64,000 bases of DNA from JAXLWB01 sp046328715. GTDB taxonomy: Bacteria > Chloroflexota > Anaerolineae > Caldilineales > Caldilineaceae. The stretch lies in the NCBI GenBank assembly GCA_046328715.1, contig JAXLWB010000047.1:1-64000 (forward strand), in the 5' to 3' direction. The notes beneath the pieces were generated by a model that ran no database searches, was not told the DNA's origin, and saw nothing but the letters and a program-made list of their open reading frames with translations. A program made the position numbers and the translations under genes. Positions 1-9,552 of this stretch are shown piece after piece. Each line of letters begins with the position of its first letter. Positions within the stretch are counted from its first letter, which is position 1.

Positions 1-85
1 CAGATTGTGGATTGACCATGCCAAACCGACAACGATCAAAAATCTAGCAGTAGATGATGAATCAATCTGCAATCCACAATCCGCA
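1..85. repeat. Inverted repeat upstream of purK (ATTGCGGATTG-type family)
   Basis: The first 14 bases (cagattgtggattg) are the reverse complement of part of the sequence at about 63-85 (caatctgcaatccacaatcc). The left arm runs off the window. The words resemble the repeat at 40444-40510 and may belong to the same dispersed family. No coding sequence is recognised here; purE, the usual purK partner, may lie further left but cannot be seen. Confidence 0.5.
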
Positions 86-92
86 ATAAAAC

Positions 93-1268
93 ATGAATCT
101 CAAAAAACATTCAACCAATAAACCACTCCTCCCGGGGGCGATAATAGGAGTCTTTGGCAGTGGACAGTTGGGGCGGATGATGGCTCTCGCCGCCCGTAGC
201 CTGGGCTATCGCATCCACACCTTTTCGCCGGAGTCTGATTCACCAACAGGTCAGGTGGCCGATCAAGAGTTCTGCGCAAATTATGATGATGCTGCGGCGG
301 TGCGTAGTTTTGTCCGTTCAGTGGATGTGGTGACCTTTGAGTTTGAAAATGTCACTTCGCAGGTGGCACAAATTGCCGAGGAAGAAGGCATCCCCGTGCG
401 ACCCGGCGGTTGGGTCCTGCATACCACACAGCAGCGTCTGCGCGAGAAGGAATTTCTTCGTTCACAGGGGCTGCCCACAACCCCATTCGTTGCCATTCAT
501 TCGCTGGAAGCGCTCGAACAGGCGCTGCCCAAGCTTGGTTTCCCAGCTATCCTAAAGACGGCCGCCTTCGGCTACGACGGCAAAGGTCAAGCGCGGATCG
601 AGACAGTGCAGGAAGCGCAAGCCGCTTGGAGTCGTATCGGTGAGCAGGCAGCGATCCTAGAGGGTTTTGTCGACTTCGAGAAGGAGCTTTCCGTGGTTGC
701 TGCGCGTGGCGTGGACGGCGAGTTCGTCCATTATGCTGTCATTGAGAATGAACACCGCAACCATATCCTTGATCTCTCGATTGCTCCAGCTCGGATTTCA
801 GCAAGTCTCGCCAGCCAGGCCGCTACGCTGGCTCGAAACGTCCTGGAGACATTGGACGTGGTCGGCGTGCTCTGTGTTGAGATGTTTTTGAGTAAAGCTG
901 GGCATCTGCTAATCAACGAATTGGCGCCCAGACCGCACAATTCGGGACACTTGACCATTGACGCCTGTGTGACAAGTCAATTTGAACAGCAAGTGCGTGC
1001 CGCCTGTGGTCTGCCGCTTGGCTCAACGCAACAGCTACAGCCCGCAGCTATGGCCCAACTATTGGGTGACCTATGGCAAGCTGGTGAGCCGGATTGGCCA
1101 TCTGCCTTACGTGAACCGACCCTGAAATTGCACCTCTACGGCAAACATGAGCCGCGCAAAGGTCGCAAAATGGGACATCTTACCGCAGTGGCGGCAACGG
1201 TGGATGAGGCAGTAGAGCAAGTACTCGCCGGACGTAATCGCCTGACTGTGCATAATGGTTCAACATAA
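93..1268 (+). CDS. purK: 5-(carboxyamino)imidazole ribonucleotide synthase (PurK)
   Basis: ATP-grasp enzyme of de novo purine synthesis that carboxylates AIR to N5-CAIR using ATP and bicarbonate in the cytoplasm. The N-terminal nucleotide-fold motif GSGQLGRMM lies at residues 22-30. The ATP-grasp segment ILKTAAFGYDGKGQ is at about 153-166, the EKEXS segment near 197, and NELAPRPHNSGH, the family metal/active-site signature, at about 275-286. The length of 391 residues is normal or slightly long for the family, with about 16 extra residues before the core. The next gene, purF, reads in the same direction and belongs to the same pathway, but a palindromic repeat separates them. Confidence 0.95.
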   Translation: MNLKKHSTNKPLLPGAIIGVFGSGQLGRMMALAARSLGYRIHTFSPESDSPTGQVADQEFCANYDDAAAVRSFVRSVDVVTFEFENVTSQVAQIAEEEGIPVRPGGWVLHTTQQRLREKEFLRSQGLPTTPFVAIHSLEALEQALPKLGFPAILKTAAFGYDGKGQARIETVQEAQAAWSRIGEQAAILEGFVDFEKELSVVAARGVDGEFVHYAVIENEHRNHILDLSIAPARISASLASQAATLARNVLETLDVVGVLCVEMFLSKAGHLLINELAPRPHNSGHLTIDACVTSQFEQQVRAACGLPLGSTQQLQPAAMAQLLGDLWQAGEPDWPSALREPTLKLHLYGKHEPRKGRKMGHLTAVAATVDEAVEQVLAGRNRLTVHNGST

Positions 1269-1270
1269 TT

Positions 1271-1346
1271 CCAATTGTACCCTAAAAAGACATGAATTTC
1301 TGCCCGATTTATGGAGAAAATTCATGTCTTTTGCAACCGCAATTGG
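1271..1346. repeat. 76-nt palindromic repeat, copy 1 (CCAATTG...CAATTGG)
   Basis: An imperfect palindrome bounded by ccaattg and caattgg, with inner arms aagacatgaattt and aaattcatgtctt. Its reverse complement aligns along its whole length with the sequence at 13792-13867, which has the same length and the same ends, so the two are copies of one dispersed element. The hairpin could also end purK transcription, although no U-tract follows it. Confidence 0.8.
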
Positions 1347-1463
1347 TATAACTATTCAGGCTAGACCCACATGACCGGCACTTCACGGTTCAAAATCATG
1401 GGCAAGAGAAGTTGAATGCCCGCCTGCTACGAAACCTGCCGGTTATGTTTTGTCTGCCTGAAC

Positions 1464-1470
1464 AAGGAGA
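1464..1470 (+). promoter_or_regulatory. Shine-Dalgarno site setting the purF start
   Basis: The sequence aaggaga lies 4 bases before the ATG at 1475. It favours that start over upstream in-frame ATGs from 1412. The resulting protein has a short propeptide followed by the nucleophilic cysteine, as in other PurF enzymes. Confidence 0.7.
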
Positions 1471-1474
1471 GTTG

Positions 1475-2896
1475 ATGTATAACGACGACAAACTTCATGA
1501 AGAATGTGGTATTTTTGGTATTTACGCCCCCGGTCAAGATGTGGCGCGCCACACCTTTTTCGCCATCTATGCCTTGCAGCATCGCGGACAGGAAGCCGCT
1601 GGCATTGTCACTTCGGATGGCCATGTGGCTCATGTCCATAAGGGAATGGGGCTTGTCTCCCAAGTCTTCAACGAAGATAATCTGCGTTATTTGAAAGGAC
1701 ATCTCGCCATCGGTCATACTCGCTATTCAACGACCGGTGCGCCGAAATTGCGCAATACCCAACCTTACGTGATTGAAACGCTCGATGGACCGTTGGCGAT
1801 GGGCCACAATGGGAATTTGATCAACGCTCCACAGTTGCGGCGTGAGTTGTTGGAGCGAGGCGTTGGGCTGCAAACCTCGACCGACAGCGAGATCATCTTG
1901 CACATTTTGGCAGGGGCGGGCGGACCCGACTGGATCACACGCATCCGTATCATGATGGCAAGGGCTGAAGGTGCCTATAGTTTGGCGATTCTGACCAAGG
2001 ATGCTGTGTATGGAGTGCGTGATCCATGGGGGTTGCGCCCGCTGGCACTGGGGCGAGTTGATGGTGGCTACGCCATTGCCTCAGAAAGTTGTGCTTTTTC
2101 CACGATTGGCGGTGAGTTGATCCAAGAGATCAAGCCGGGTGAAATTGTGCGTATTGATGCCAATGGTTACGAGATCGTGCAGGGCGCACCAGCACAACGC
2201 CTTGCCTTTTGCACCTTTGAGCAGATCTACTTCGCCCGCCCCGACAGTTTTATCGGCGGCAAGCTGGTTCATCAGGTGCGTCAACAATTGGGCAAACAAC
2301 TGGCGGTTGAAGCTGCAGTCAAGGCGGACATTGTTGTGCCCGTGCCCGATTCTGGAACACCTCATGCGATTGGGTACGCGCAAAAGAGCCGTATTCCTTA
2401 TAGCGAAGGCTTGATCAAAAGCCGCTACATCGGCCGTACCTTTATCGAGCCGACCGACAACCTGCGCAAAGTCGGCATTGCCATGAAGTTCAACCCGCTG
2501 CCCGATAACCTGCGCGACAAACGTGTAGTACTCGTAGACGACTCAATTGTGCGTGGGAACACATCAGGACCGCTGATTCAAATGTTGCGTAAGGCTGGTG
2601 CGAGCGAGGTGCATGTGCGCGTTGCCTGCCCACCGATACGGTTTCCTTGTTTTATGGGCGTGGACATGGCCTCACAATCAGAATTAATTGCGGCAAATAT
2701 GAGCGTTGATGAGATCTGTAAACATGTTGGTGCTGATTCCCTGGCCTATCTGAGTGTCGAAGGAATGATGAAGGCGCTCAAAGCCGAAGATGGGTATTGC
2801 AATGCCTGTTTTACCGGCCAGTACCCGTTCAGCACACCCATCCAACTTTTTGATCTACAGGATAAGGAAAAGTTCCCGCAAGTGTGGGGGAACTAG
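1475..2896 (+). CDS. purF: Amidophosphoribosyltransferase (PurF)
   Basis: First committed step of purine synthesis: glutamine plus PRPP gives phosphoribosylamine. With the ATG at 1475 the protein has 473 residues and a 10-residue propeptide before Cys11 (EECGIFGIY). That cysteine is the N-terminal nucleophile of the glutaminase domain once the propeptide is removed. Glutaminase signatures LQHRGQEAAGI and GHTRYSTTG follow. The PRTase part contains the PRPP loop VVLVDDSIVRGNTS and the YFARPDS segment. The four-Fe cysteines typical of the Bacillus type appear plausible, with several cysteines in the C-terminal third including DGYCNACFTGQYP. An in-frame upstream extension from 1412 lacks similarity and is rejected. 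Confidence 0.96.
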   Translation: MYNDDKLHEECGIFGIYAPGQDVARHTFFAIYALQHRGQEAAGIVTSDGHVAHVHKGMGLVSQVFNEDNLRYLKGHLAIGHTRYSTTGAPKLRNTQPYVIETLDGPLAMGHNGNLINAPQLRRELLERGVGLQTSTDSEIILHILAGAGGPDWITRIRIMMARAEGAYSLAILTKDAVYGVRDPWGLRPLALGRVDGGYAIASESCAFSTIGGELIQEIKPGEIVRIDANGYEIVQGAPAQRLAFCTFEQIYFARPDSFIGGKLVHQVRQQLGKQLAVEAAVKADIVVPVPDSGTPHAIGYAQKSRIPYSEGLIKSRYIGRTFIEPTDNLRKVGIAMKFNPLPDNLRDKRVVLVDDSIVRGNTSGPLIQMLRKAGASEVHVRVACPPIRFPCFMGVDMASQSELIAANMSVDEICKHVGADSLAYLSVEGMMKALKAEDGYCNACFTGQYPFSTPIQLFDLQDKEKFPQVWGN

Positions 2897-2908
2897 TTGT
2901 TAACTCAC

Positions 2909-3020
2909 TACAGTGTAAACAGTATTTTTCGACACTTGTCATTTCGAGGAGCGGCTGTTTGCGACGAGAAATCTTGTTAGTTATCTAACCCGAAGATTTC
3001 TCCCTACAGTCGAAATGACA
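2909..3020. repeat. TGTCATTTCGA...TCGAAATGACA dispersed element, copy 1
   Basis: The core at 2937-3020 has terminal inverted words tgtcatttcga and tcgaaatgaca. The left half closely matches the reverse complement of the element at 37940-38063 (aggagcgg-tgtttgcgacgagaaatcttg in both). An 11-base flank tacagtgtaaa precedes the core by 17 bases here, and its inverted copy follows the other core by exactly 17 bases. It lies between convergent genes. Confidence 0.8.
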
Positions 3021-3075
3021 GTGTGTACTTTGCTGAAGAACTTAATTTTGCTCATCTAGGCAAAATGTGAGGAAA

Positions 3076-3139
3076 CGTCCCCAGAGCGGCGCAAACGATT
3101 TTCGTACCACCTACAACGTTCTGCGCCGTTCCGGGGACG
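3076..3139. repeat. Long hairpin between convergent purF and TPR genes
   Basis: Arms beginning cgtccccagagcggcgca and ending tgcgccgttccggggacg pair over about 20 bases with a few mismatches, around a loop of about 18 bases. Its place between two converging genes would suit a bidirectional terminator, but there is no U-tract on either side, so it may instead be another palindromic repeat. Confidence 0.55.
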
Positions 3140-3189
3140 CACTCGGGTAATCACACTTTTCAACGATGAGCGACTTAATTTACAGTGTA

Positions 3190-4593
3190 TTAGCGGGACT
3201 GAATCAATTTGTTCCCGACCTGTGAAATCGTCTCGACCACGGTGCTGTAAGCAGATCGGCTTTCTAGCTCCAAACTTTCGACCATACTGCGCGAAATTGC
3301 TCGGCGTAGGTGGATGATCTCTTCTTCCAGGTCGTTTGCATCAACCAGTCCACTGGTCTGTTCCAGCAGGTGTTGATAATCATGTAGCGCACCGATGAGA
3401 TCGCCAAGCTCCTTGCGCATTTCGGCGCGTGCCAGATAGCCATCGGCAAAATTGGGATCGAGCCGAATAGCTTCACTCATATCGGCGTTAGCTTGTTCAA
3501 AGTCCTTCTTGTGATGCCAGACAAGCCCCCTTGTCAGGTACGGACGTGAGTGGGTCGGCGCTAATTGTACTGCGGTGTCGGCATCTTTCATCGCGTAATC
3601 TAACTTTTCAGCCTCAATATAGGTCATGGCGCGGACCATATAGGGCAAATGGTCATTGGGATTCACCTGGAGGGCCTGGATACAGTCGGCAATTGACTCG
3701 GCCAGGTCACCATGCACGCGGCGCACCACTGCCCGATAACAATAGGCTTCACTCTCGCTTGGATTGAGATGAATCGCCGCATTGCAATAGGTCAGCACAT
3801 CGTCAAAGCGGCCCTGAATCGAGTGAATGGCAGCAAGTTTGGTGTACCCTTCTGCCAACATCGGTGCCAACTGGGTTACTCGGCTAAAGTCTGCACGGGC
3901 ACCGTCATAGTCGCCTAGGTCGGCACGCGCTTGACCGCGCAACAAATGGGCCTGGACACAATGCTTGTTGCGTTCTATCAACTGCATGAGTTCGGCTTCA
4001 GCCTGCTTTGCTTGACCGGCAAGAAGTAGCACCTGTCCCCGTACAAGCCGCGCCATCTGCAAATTAGGATCGAGTTTTAAGGCATGATCCAAATCGCTTA
4101 GTGCCATTTCTACTTCTTGAAATTGAAGCAAGGCGAGCGCCCGGGCTACGTAGACGAGAGGATTGACAGCAGAATCGTCTAGCATCCAAGAAAGCCAAGC
4201 GAGGATGGCAGATGGATCGCCTAATATCTCTGGATTGATATGTCGTAACTCCTCAAGATATTGGGTCTGTTTATCGGCAAACAGCGCACAAAGGTCTAGG
4301 AGCGCCGCATAATGATTGTGGCGATCGAGGTAGACTTGCAGACGCACCATCAGTGCAATCGGTGATTCAGGTAGATAGGCTAAAACCTGATTCACATCGG
4401 ATAAAGCCCCAATATAGTCGCCCAAACAGCGTTTGGCGTCTCCGCGCAGGGTCAATGTCTCAAAATGATAAGGAGAGAGCTGAATTGCTCGGTCACAATA
4501 TTCGATTGTACGGTTAAAATCACCTCGTTGCATCTGCGTTGCCGCCACTTTGAGGTAATCTTCACTTGTCTTTTCTTTCCAGAACCACATCAC
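3190..4593 (-). CDS. Tetratricopeptide-repeat (TPR) protein
   Basis: A 467-residue protein made almost wholly of TPR helices. Clear units begin near residue 13 (a DYLKVAATQMQRGDF-type helix) and recur at roughly 34-residue spacing, with typical A8, G/Y and P32 positions such as DYIGALSDVNQVL, GDYDGARADFSRV and KDFEQANADMSEAIRLDP. The segment 85-150 is more degenerate. There is no signal peptide or membrane helix, so it is probably a cytoplasmic scaffold. A GTG at 4593 and an ATG at 4590 both lie after an aaggag site. It is downstream of the secreted propeller protein (gap about 90 bases) and may be co-transcribed. Its partner is unknown. Confidence 0.85.
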   Translation of the reverse strand: MMWFWKEKTSEDYLKVAATQMQRGDFNRTIEYCDRAIQLSPYHFETLTLRGDAKRCLGDYIGALSDVNQVLAYLPESPIALMVRLQVYLDRHNHYAALLDLCALFADKQTQYLEELRHINPEILGDPSAILAWLSWMLDDSAVNPLVYVARALALLQFQEVEMALSDLDHALKLDPNLQMARLVRGQVLLLAGQAKQAEAELMQLIERNKHCVQAHLLRGQARADLGDYDGARADFSRVTQLAPMLAEGYTKLAAIHSIQGRFDDVLTYCNAAIHLNPSESEAYCYRAVVRRVHGDLAESIADCIQALQVNPNDHLPYMVRAMTYIEAEKLDYAMKDADTAVQLAPTHSRPYLTRGLVWHHKKDFEQANADMSEAIRLDPNFADGYLARAEMRKELGDLIGALHDYQHLLEQTSGLVDANDLEEEIIHLRRAISRSMVESLELESRSAYSTVVETISQVGNKLIQSR

Positions 4594-4682
4594 CTACATC
4601 TCCTTGCTGACGCATTGCTTTGATTCTTCGTTGACGCTCAAACTGCAAGCTAGCCCAAACATCAGGATTGGATCGCCTGCTA

Positions 4683-7571
4683 CTATTTGCCCAGGATGAC
4701 AGGCAAGTAAACTTTTGTGCTATTGTCCGGACTATCTGGCTGGATAGATATGGTGGTTGTCCCAATTTGTTGGTTCAAACCGTTACTGACGGTGACAGTA
4801 GCTGTGTAAACACCGACTGCGCTATAGCTATGGGCTACTGATTGCCCAGCAGCTATAGCGCTGTTGTCACCAAAATTCCACTGGTAGGTGGCATTACTAC
4901 CCGCTGAAATCGTGGCAGTGAGTTGGGTAGTGAGTCCAATCTTGTGCGGGCCACTATTGAACGCCTGCACCTGGCCAATTGGCTCCTGGACCTGAACTGC
5001 TACGCTGGCAGAATTATTGGTTGTATTAGAATCGCCAGCCGCGACGACCGAGGCGGTGCTCGTGATCCACCCAGCGGAAGCTGGCGCAGCGACGGTAATC
5101 AGCAAGGTTGAAGTCACATTGGCCAGTAGCTCTGGCCGCGTGGCTGTGATCGTATTTGTCTGATGCGTAATGAGCCAACCCTCGCCCGTAGCGCCGACGA
5201 AGGTGCTGCCAACTGGTAACACATCCTTGACTGCAATCATCTGGATAGGGGCGGAACCGTCCAGAAACGAGATCGCCCAACCACCGTTGATCGAACCACT
5301 GACGCCTGAATCATCGACTGCATAAAGCTTCCAACTCCCATTTGGATTGGTGAGTGATGTAAGGCGACCCAACGTAGGTTGGCTGTCATTCACCGTGCCT
5401 AAGGCGGCGAAGTCGTCACTGGCACCAAAGTTGGTCGGATGGTAGGTGCCTTCGACCAGCATTTGGTTTTCGTTAGCTGCGTTGCCCCGGTCATCAAAGG
5501 TCATATTGATCACACCTGGGTCAAAGTCACCGCCTGCGTCCGACAGCAGTGTAACCTTCGATCCATCCGGGGCAACCAGTAACAGATCGACGGCCCCAGG
5601 CTTATCATGAGCAAATTCAAAGATCGATACCCGAACTTTATAAAGCGGAGCGCTCAATCCACTCACTGAAATCGTGGAGAAACAACTAGCCGAGTTCTTC
5701 GTACAGGCGGCAATCGGCAAGGCTTGCGTATTGGTAAAGCTTTTTGCACCAGTGTCTAAGAGTGTAATGTCGGTTGGCCCCGCATTATAGACATGGAGTT
5801 GATAGGCGAGCGTTGCGTTTGTAGCAAACAGGTTCCCACTTGCTGCGTGACTAATCCGCACATCATGGTGCTGGCTTGTCACTTCGGTGAGCGCCGAGGC
5901 TTGATTATCATTGGCGTTGAGGTCGAGCGTGTTGGCACTAACCGATGCTGAGTTGCTCAGTTGTTGATCATTGGGTGCTATCACCAGCACCCGCAGCAGT
6001 ACGCTTTCTGTCTGCGCTGGAATCAAGCTAGGGTAGGAGACGGTAACCAAACCGTTGGTAGAAAGGCAACTTCCAACACCACTTGCTGTGCAACCGAGCA
6101 ACGTCACCTCCGCAGGGAGTGAATCAACTAGTGCAACGTTCTGCGCCGCCGTGACGCCCAAATTCTCCAGATTGAGTGTATAGGTAAGCTCCTCGCCTGC
6201 ATCAACCTGCGGTGGTGCTTGCATGGTGAGTACCAGGTCTGTCGCATCTGTCGTCTGGCGCACGGTGGTTGCGCTGTTGTTGGTAGCGACTGCATCGTTG
6301 GCTGCTGCAACGGTGGCCGTGTTTGTAATCACTTTACCAGGCGTCTGCGTTCGCAAATCGCCAAAAATTTCAATTGTGCTCTGCTCGTTGCCCGTTAAGG
6401 TGGCGCGCACACAATCCACGGTGCCGTTTGTCCCAGCACTGGGTGTGTTACAATCCCAATCGGCTGCATTGAGAAAGAGGAAGTTAACATCAACGGGTAA
6501 GATGTCTTGCACTTGCACATCAGTTGCTGACTGGGCTGTCGTATTGGTGATCGTGATCCGGTAAGTCAGCAGCGCTTCATTGAGGGCCAGCGGCTGCCAG
6601 GTCGGCTCGCTATCTGCCACTTGATTGCTCGTGAGCTGCGTGGGAAAGTCTCCCGAAGCAGAGATCGTAAAGAGTTCCTGAGTTTGATTGTTTTGCGCAA
6701 AGAGAAAGCGGGAAAATAGGATGCGGTCCCCATCAGGAGCCCAGACCGGGCTGGTCTCATAGAATGAATTGTCAGTCAACCGTTCCTGGTTCTGACCGTG
6801 TGCATCCATAACGTAAATCTCACCAGTCAGACCATCATCACGCATACTGACAAAGGCAATTTTGTTACCGCCTGGTGCCCAATCGGGTTGATCGTCGATA
6901 CCTGGGCTGGTGGTCAAGCGTTGTAGGCCACTGCCGTCTCTGTTCATCAGGTAGATCTCACGATCTTCATCGCGCTCACTCACAAAGCCGATCTTGCTGC
7001 CATCTGGCGACCAAGCGGGCGAGTCATCGAGGCGCGGCGAATTGGTCAGGCGTTGCAGATTGCTCCCATTGCTGTCTATGAGATAGATCTCACGGTTGCC
7101 ATCTCGTTCGCTGGCAAAGGCGATTTTGTTGCCGTCTGGCGACCAGGTGGGCGAACCGTCATAGCGCGACTGATTGGTCAACCGGGTTTGTGCACTGCCG
7201 TCGGCGTTCATCACATACAGTTCCCAGTTGCCATCGCGAAATGATACAAAGGCGATCTTTTTGCCATCCGGTGACCAAATCGGTGAAATATCATCGGCAG
7301 AATGCGTTGTGAGTTGTTGAAGATGGGAGCCATTCATTTGCATGACAAAGATGTCACGGTTGCCCGAGCGATCACTTTGAAAAAGTAGGCGGGTCGCATC
7401 ACCCGTGATCGGTTGGGAGGATTGCCAGATCTGAACGTCAGTCGTTGTACTGTTTTCTACTGTCGCAGACGTTGCCAATCCTGAATTCGCTTCAGATTGC
7501 GCTTGAGCAAGACCAAAATAGGCAATGGTAATGCAAATAATGAGAAGCAGTGACGCTATCCAATTCCTCAC
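4683..7571 (-). CDS. Secreted TolB-like propeller / DUF11 / P-domain / PKD protein
   Basis: A large secreted multidomain protein of 962 residues. A signal peptide (hydrophobic stretch ending AQAQ) occupies residues 1-25. About six WD40-like PD40 repeats (SPxWSPDGxKIAFxSxRDG) form a propeller at about 60-330. DUF11-type beta domains follow at about 330-560. A proprotein-convertase-type P domain (VDLLLVAPDGSKVTLL ... NGGWAISF) lies at about 590-760, and another DUF11-like part at 770-855. A PKD domain with YQWNFGD is at about 865-945. The protein ends in VYLPVILGK, resembling the tail of the glycoside hydrolase at 17202. GTG start at 7571, preceded by taggag. No protease domain is seen, so binding or adhesion is inferred. 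Confidence 0.85.
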   Translation of the reverse strand: MRNWIASLLLIICITIAYFGLAQAQSEANSGLATSATVENSTTTDVQIWQSSQPITGDATRLLFQSDRSGNRDIFVMQMNGSHLQQLTTHSADDISPIWSPDGKKIAFVSFRDGNWELYVMNADGSAQTRLTNQSRYDGSPTWSPDGNKIAFASERDGNREIYLIDSNGSNLQRLTNSPRLDDSPAWSPDGSKIGFVSERDEDREIYLMNRDGSGLQRLTTSPGIDDQPDWAPGGNKIAFVSMRDDGLTGEIYVMDAHGQNQERLTDNSFYETSPVWAPDGDRILFSRFLFAQNNQTQELFTISASGDFPTQLTSNQVADSEPTWQPLALNEALLTYRITITNTTAQSATDVQVQDILPVDVNFLFLNAADWDCNTPSAGTNGTVDCVRATLTGNEQSTIEIFGDLRTQTPGKVITNTATVAAANDAVATNNSATTVRQTTDATDLVLTMQAPPQVDAGEELTYTLNLENLGVTAAQNVALVDSLPAEVTLLGCTASGVGSCLSTNGLVTVSYPSLIPAQTESVLLRVLVIAPNDQQLSNSASVSANTLDLNANDNQASALTEVTSQHHDVRISHAASGNLFATNATLAYQLHVYNAGPTDITLLDTGAKSFTNTQALPIAACTKNSASCFSTISVSGLSAPLYKVRVSIFEFAHDKPGAVDLLLVAPDGSKVTLLSDAGGDFDPGVINMTFDDRGNAANENQMLVEGTYHPTNFGASDDFAALGTVNDSQPTLGRLTSLTNPNGSWKLYAVDDSGVSGSINGGWAISFLDGSAPIQMIAVKDVLPVGSTFVGATGEGWLITHQTNTITATRPELLANVTSTLLITVAAPASAGWITSTASVVAAGDSNTTNNSASVAVQVQEPIGQVQAFNSGPHKIGLTTQLTATISAGSNATYQWNFGDNSAIAAGQSVAHSYSAVGVYTATVTVSNGLNQQIGTTTISIQPDSPDNSTKVYLPVILGK

Positions 7572-7692
7572 TATACACTCCTAATGGTGTAATACTTGAT
7601 ATTTATCGCTTGAATTCTGCATACAATACGTAGTTTACACTACACTGAATTCGTATATTTTATACTTACTTTTAACTTACCGATGGGGTGGC

Positions 7693-7724
7693 AAAAAAAT
7701 GGGCGCACTGGTTTGTGCGCCCAT
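7693..7724 (-). terminator. Rho-independent terminator after the SulP gene
   Basis: On the minus strand a perfect 10-bp stem (atgggcgcac / gtgcgcccat) with a 6-base loop is followed directly by about six T residues. It lies some 40 bases after the stop codon of the SulP transporter gene, so it probably ends that transcript and insulates the propeller gene. Confidence 0.85.
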
Positions 7725-7761
7725 TCAATCGCTTCCAATCGAAAATCACTGACGATTTTGT

Positions 7762-9552
7762 TTATTTTCGCTTCTTACCCGCTTTCTCTTTGCCGGAGTG
7801 TGCGGGACGATAAAGCGCCAAGGCGGTACTGCCGTTCCAGCTAGGTTCGCTTTCAGTCGCGTGTTTGCTGTTGCGTTTGTCGGCTTCAATAATTGCTTGA
7901 TCGGCGCCCCAGAAGAAGTTCTCCTTGCCAATCTCAGCATCTAACCCAGCTCGCTCGATCATCTTCATTACCTTGGAATGAACGCCGCACAACATAAGCG
8001 TACGGCCTACTTTCGCCATCTCCTCGTGTAGAGAACGCAAAACTTCAACGCCTGAAAGATCGATCAAGGGAACCGCACGCATCGAGAGTATCAACGTGTG
8101 CAAGCCATCATCATGTTGGGCAAAGGCTTCATTGAACTGACTAGTCGCTGCAAAAAAGATCGGTCCAGTGAGGTAAGCGATGCGCACACCTTTCATCGGC
8201 GACTTGAGCGTGATCCCACGCTTTTTTAGCTTGGAAGAGTCGATCTTGTCGATATCAATTTGCAAACTCGCCATTTGATTGATGAAGACGACCGAGGAAA
8301 GTACAGCACCGATAATAATGGCTTGGGTCAAATCCAGTGAAATGGTAGCCAGGAGCGTGATGATATAGGCCGCTATACCACTCTTGAAACGACGACCAAA
8401 CATAAAGTGGATGGCGTGCCATTCGTTCATGCGCCACGAGGTCACCATCAACACACCTGCAAGTGCCGTGAGCGGAATGCGTCCGATCACAGGGGCCAGA
8501 ATCAGGGCCGAGAGAAGAAGTACCAAGGCGTGAATGATCGAGACGAGTCGTGTGTGGCCGCCCGACTTGATACCCACTGACGTACGCGCAATCGCCGCAG
8601 TGGCAGGAACACCGCCAAAGAAGGGGATAATCATGTTGCCGATGCCTTGAGCGATGAGTTCTGTATTTGCCTGCAAACGAATACCCGTCATCTTGCTGGC
8701 CACTGCACCACAAAGCAACGATTCTACTGCGCCGAGCGCTGTGATAGAAAGAATTGGTGCGAAGAGTCCACTGATTTGGCTAAGATTGATTTGGCTGAGG
8801 CGTAGGCGATCCTCTAAGAGGATGGTGCGAGGAATATCGCCGATGAGCGCAATATTAAAGCCGGCAATCCATGTGAGGATGGTCGCAATGATGATCCCGG
8901 CAAGCGAGCCAGGAAAGAACTTTCCCCATTTGGAGGGCCAAAAGATCATGGTTGCGACCACGAGCAGGCCAACCACGATACTTTTCCAGTCGACCGCATA
9001 GTTAAATTGCAAATAGCTTAGGAGCCGGATCAGGGTCGAATCATGTTCAATGATCGTGCTTAATCCTTGTAAAAGACCCCAGTGCAACTCTGGCGATTTG
9101 GATCCGAATAGATTGTTGATCTGTCCAGTAAAGATAATGACTGCGATCCCTGAGGTAAAGCCCGTAATCACAGGGGCAGGGATAAACGCAATAAAGCGGC
9201 CCAATCGGAACAATCCCAGTAACAAAAGAAAGAGACCGGAGATGGCGCCTGCAAGCCAGACCCCTTGAATGCCATACTTCTGACTAAGCAGAATCAAAAT
9301 CGCGCTCATTGCACCGGTGGGGCCAGAGATCTGATACGGTGCACCTGAAAGCGCCCCAATGATGATTCCTGCTAACACTGCGGTAACCAACCCAGCTGCG
9401 GCTGTGGAACCCGAGGCCACACCAAATGCCAGCGCCAATGGAAGCGCAACTGCGCCGACAGTGAGACCTGCTAACAAGTCTTGACGAAATTTGTCGATGT
9501 TGTATCCAGCAAGTTCGCGTTGCCAGAGGGCGAAAAGTGAAAGATGCTGCAT
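7762..9552 (-). CDS. SulP-family anion transporter with C-terminal STAS domain
   Basis: A probable sulfate, bicarbonate or other anion permease of the SLC26/SulP family in the cytoplasmic membrane. From the ATG at 9552 it has 596 residues. The N-terminal part LLAGLTVGAVALPLALAFG and the SGPTGAMSAIL motif belong to the family core. About ten to twelve hydrophobic helices reach to about residue 430. A cytoplasmic STAS domain follows (AYLTGPIFFAATSQFNEAF ... LSMRAVPLIDLSGVEVL). An in-frame extension up to 9675 lacks similarity to the family. An AGGAG lies about 11 bases before the chosen ATG. Substrate cannot be told from sequence. Sulfate would suit the sulfotransferase-like gene at 22 kb, but this is speculation. 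Confidence 0.9.
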   Translation of the reverse strand: MQHLSLFALWQRELAGYNIDKFRQDLLAGLTVGAVALPLALAFGVASGSTAAAGLVTAVLAGIIIGALSGAPYQISGPTGAMSAILILLSQKYGIQGVWLAGAISGLFLLLLGLFRLGRFIAFIPAPVITGFTSGIAVIIFTGQINNLFGSKSPELHWGLLQGLSTIIEHDSTLIRLLSYLQFNYAVDWKSIVVGLLVVATMIFWPSKWGKFFPGSLAGIIIATILTWIAGFNIALIGDIPRTILLEDRLRLSQINLSQISGLFAPILSITALGAVESLLCGAVASKMTGIRLQANTELIAQGIGNMIIPFFGGVPATAAIARTSVGIKSGGHTRLVSIIHALVLLLSALILAPVIGRIPLTALAGVLMVTSWRMNEWHAIHFMFGRRFKSGIAAYIITLLATISLDLTQAIIIGAVLSSVVFINQMASLQIDIDKIDSSKLKKRGITLKSPMKGVRIAYLTGPIFFAATSQFNEAFAQHDDGLHTLILSMRAVPLIDLSGVEVLRSLHEEMAKVGRTLMLCGVHSKVMKMIERAGLDAEIGKENFFWGADQAIIEADKRNSKHATESEPSWNGSTALALYRPAHSGKEKAGKKRK

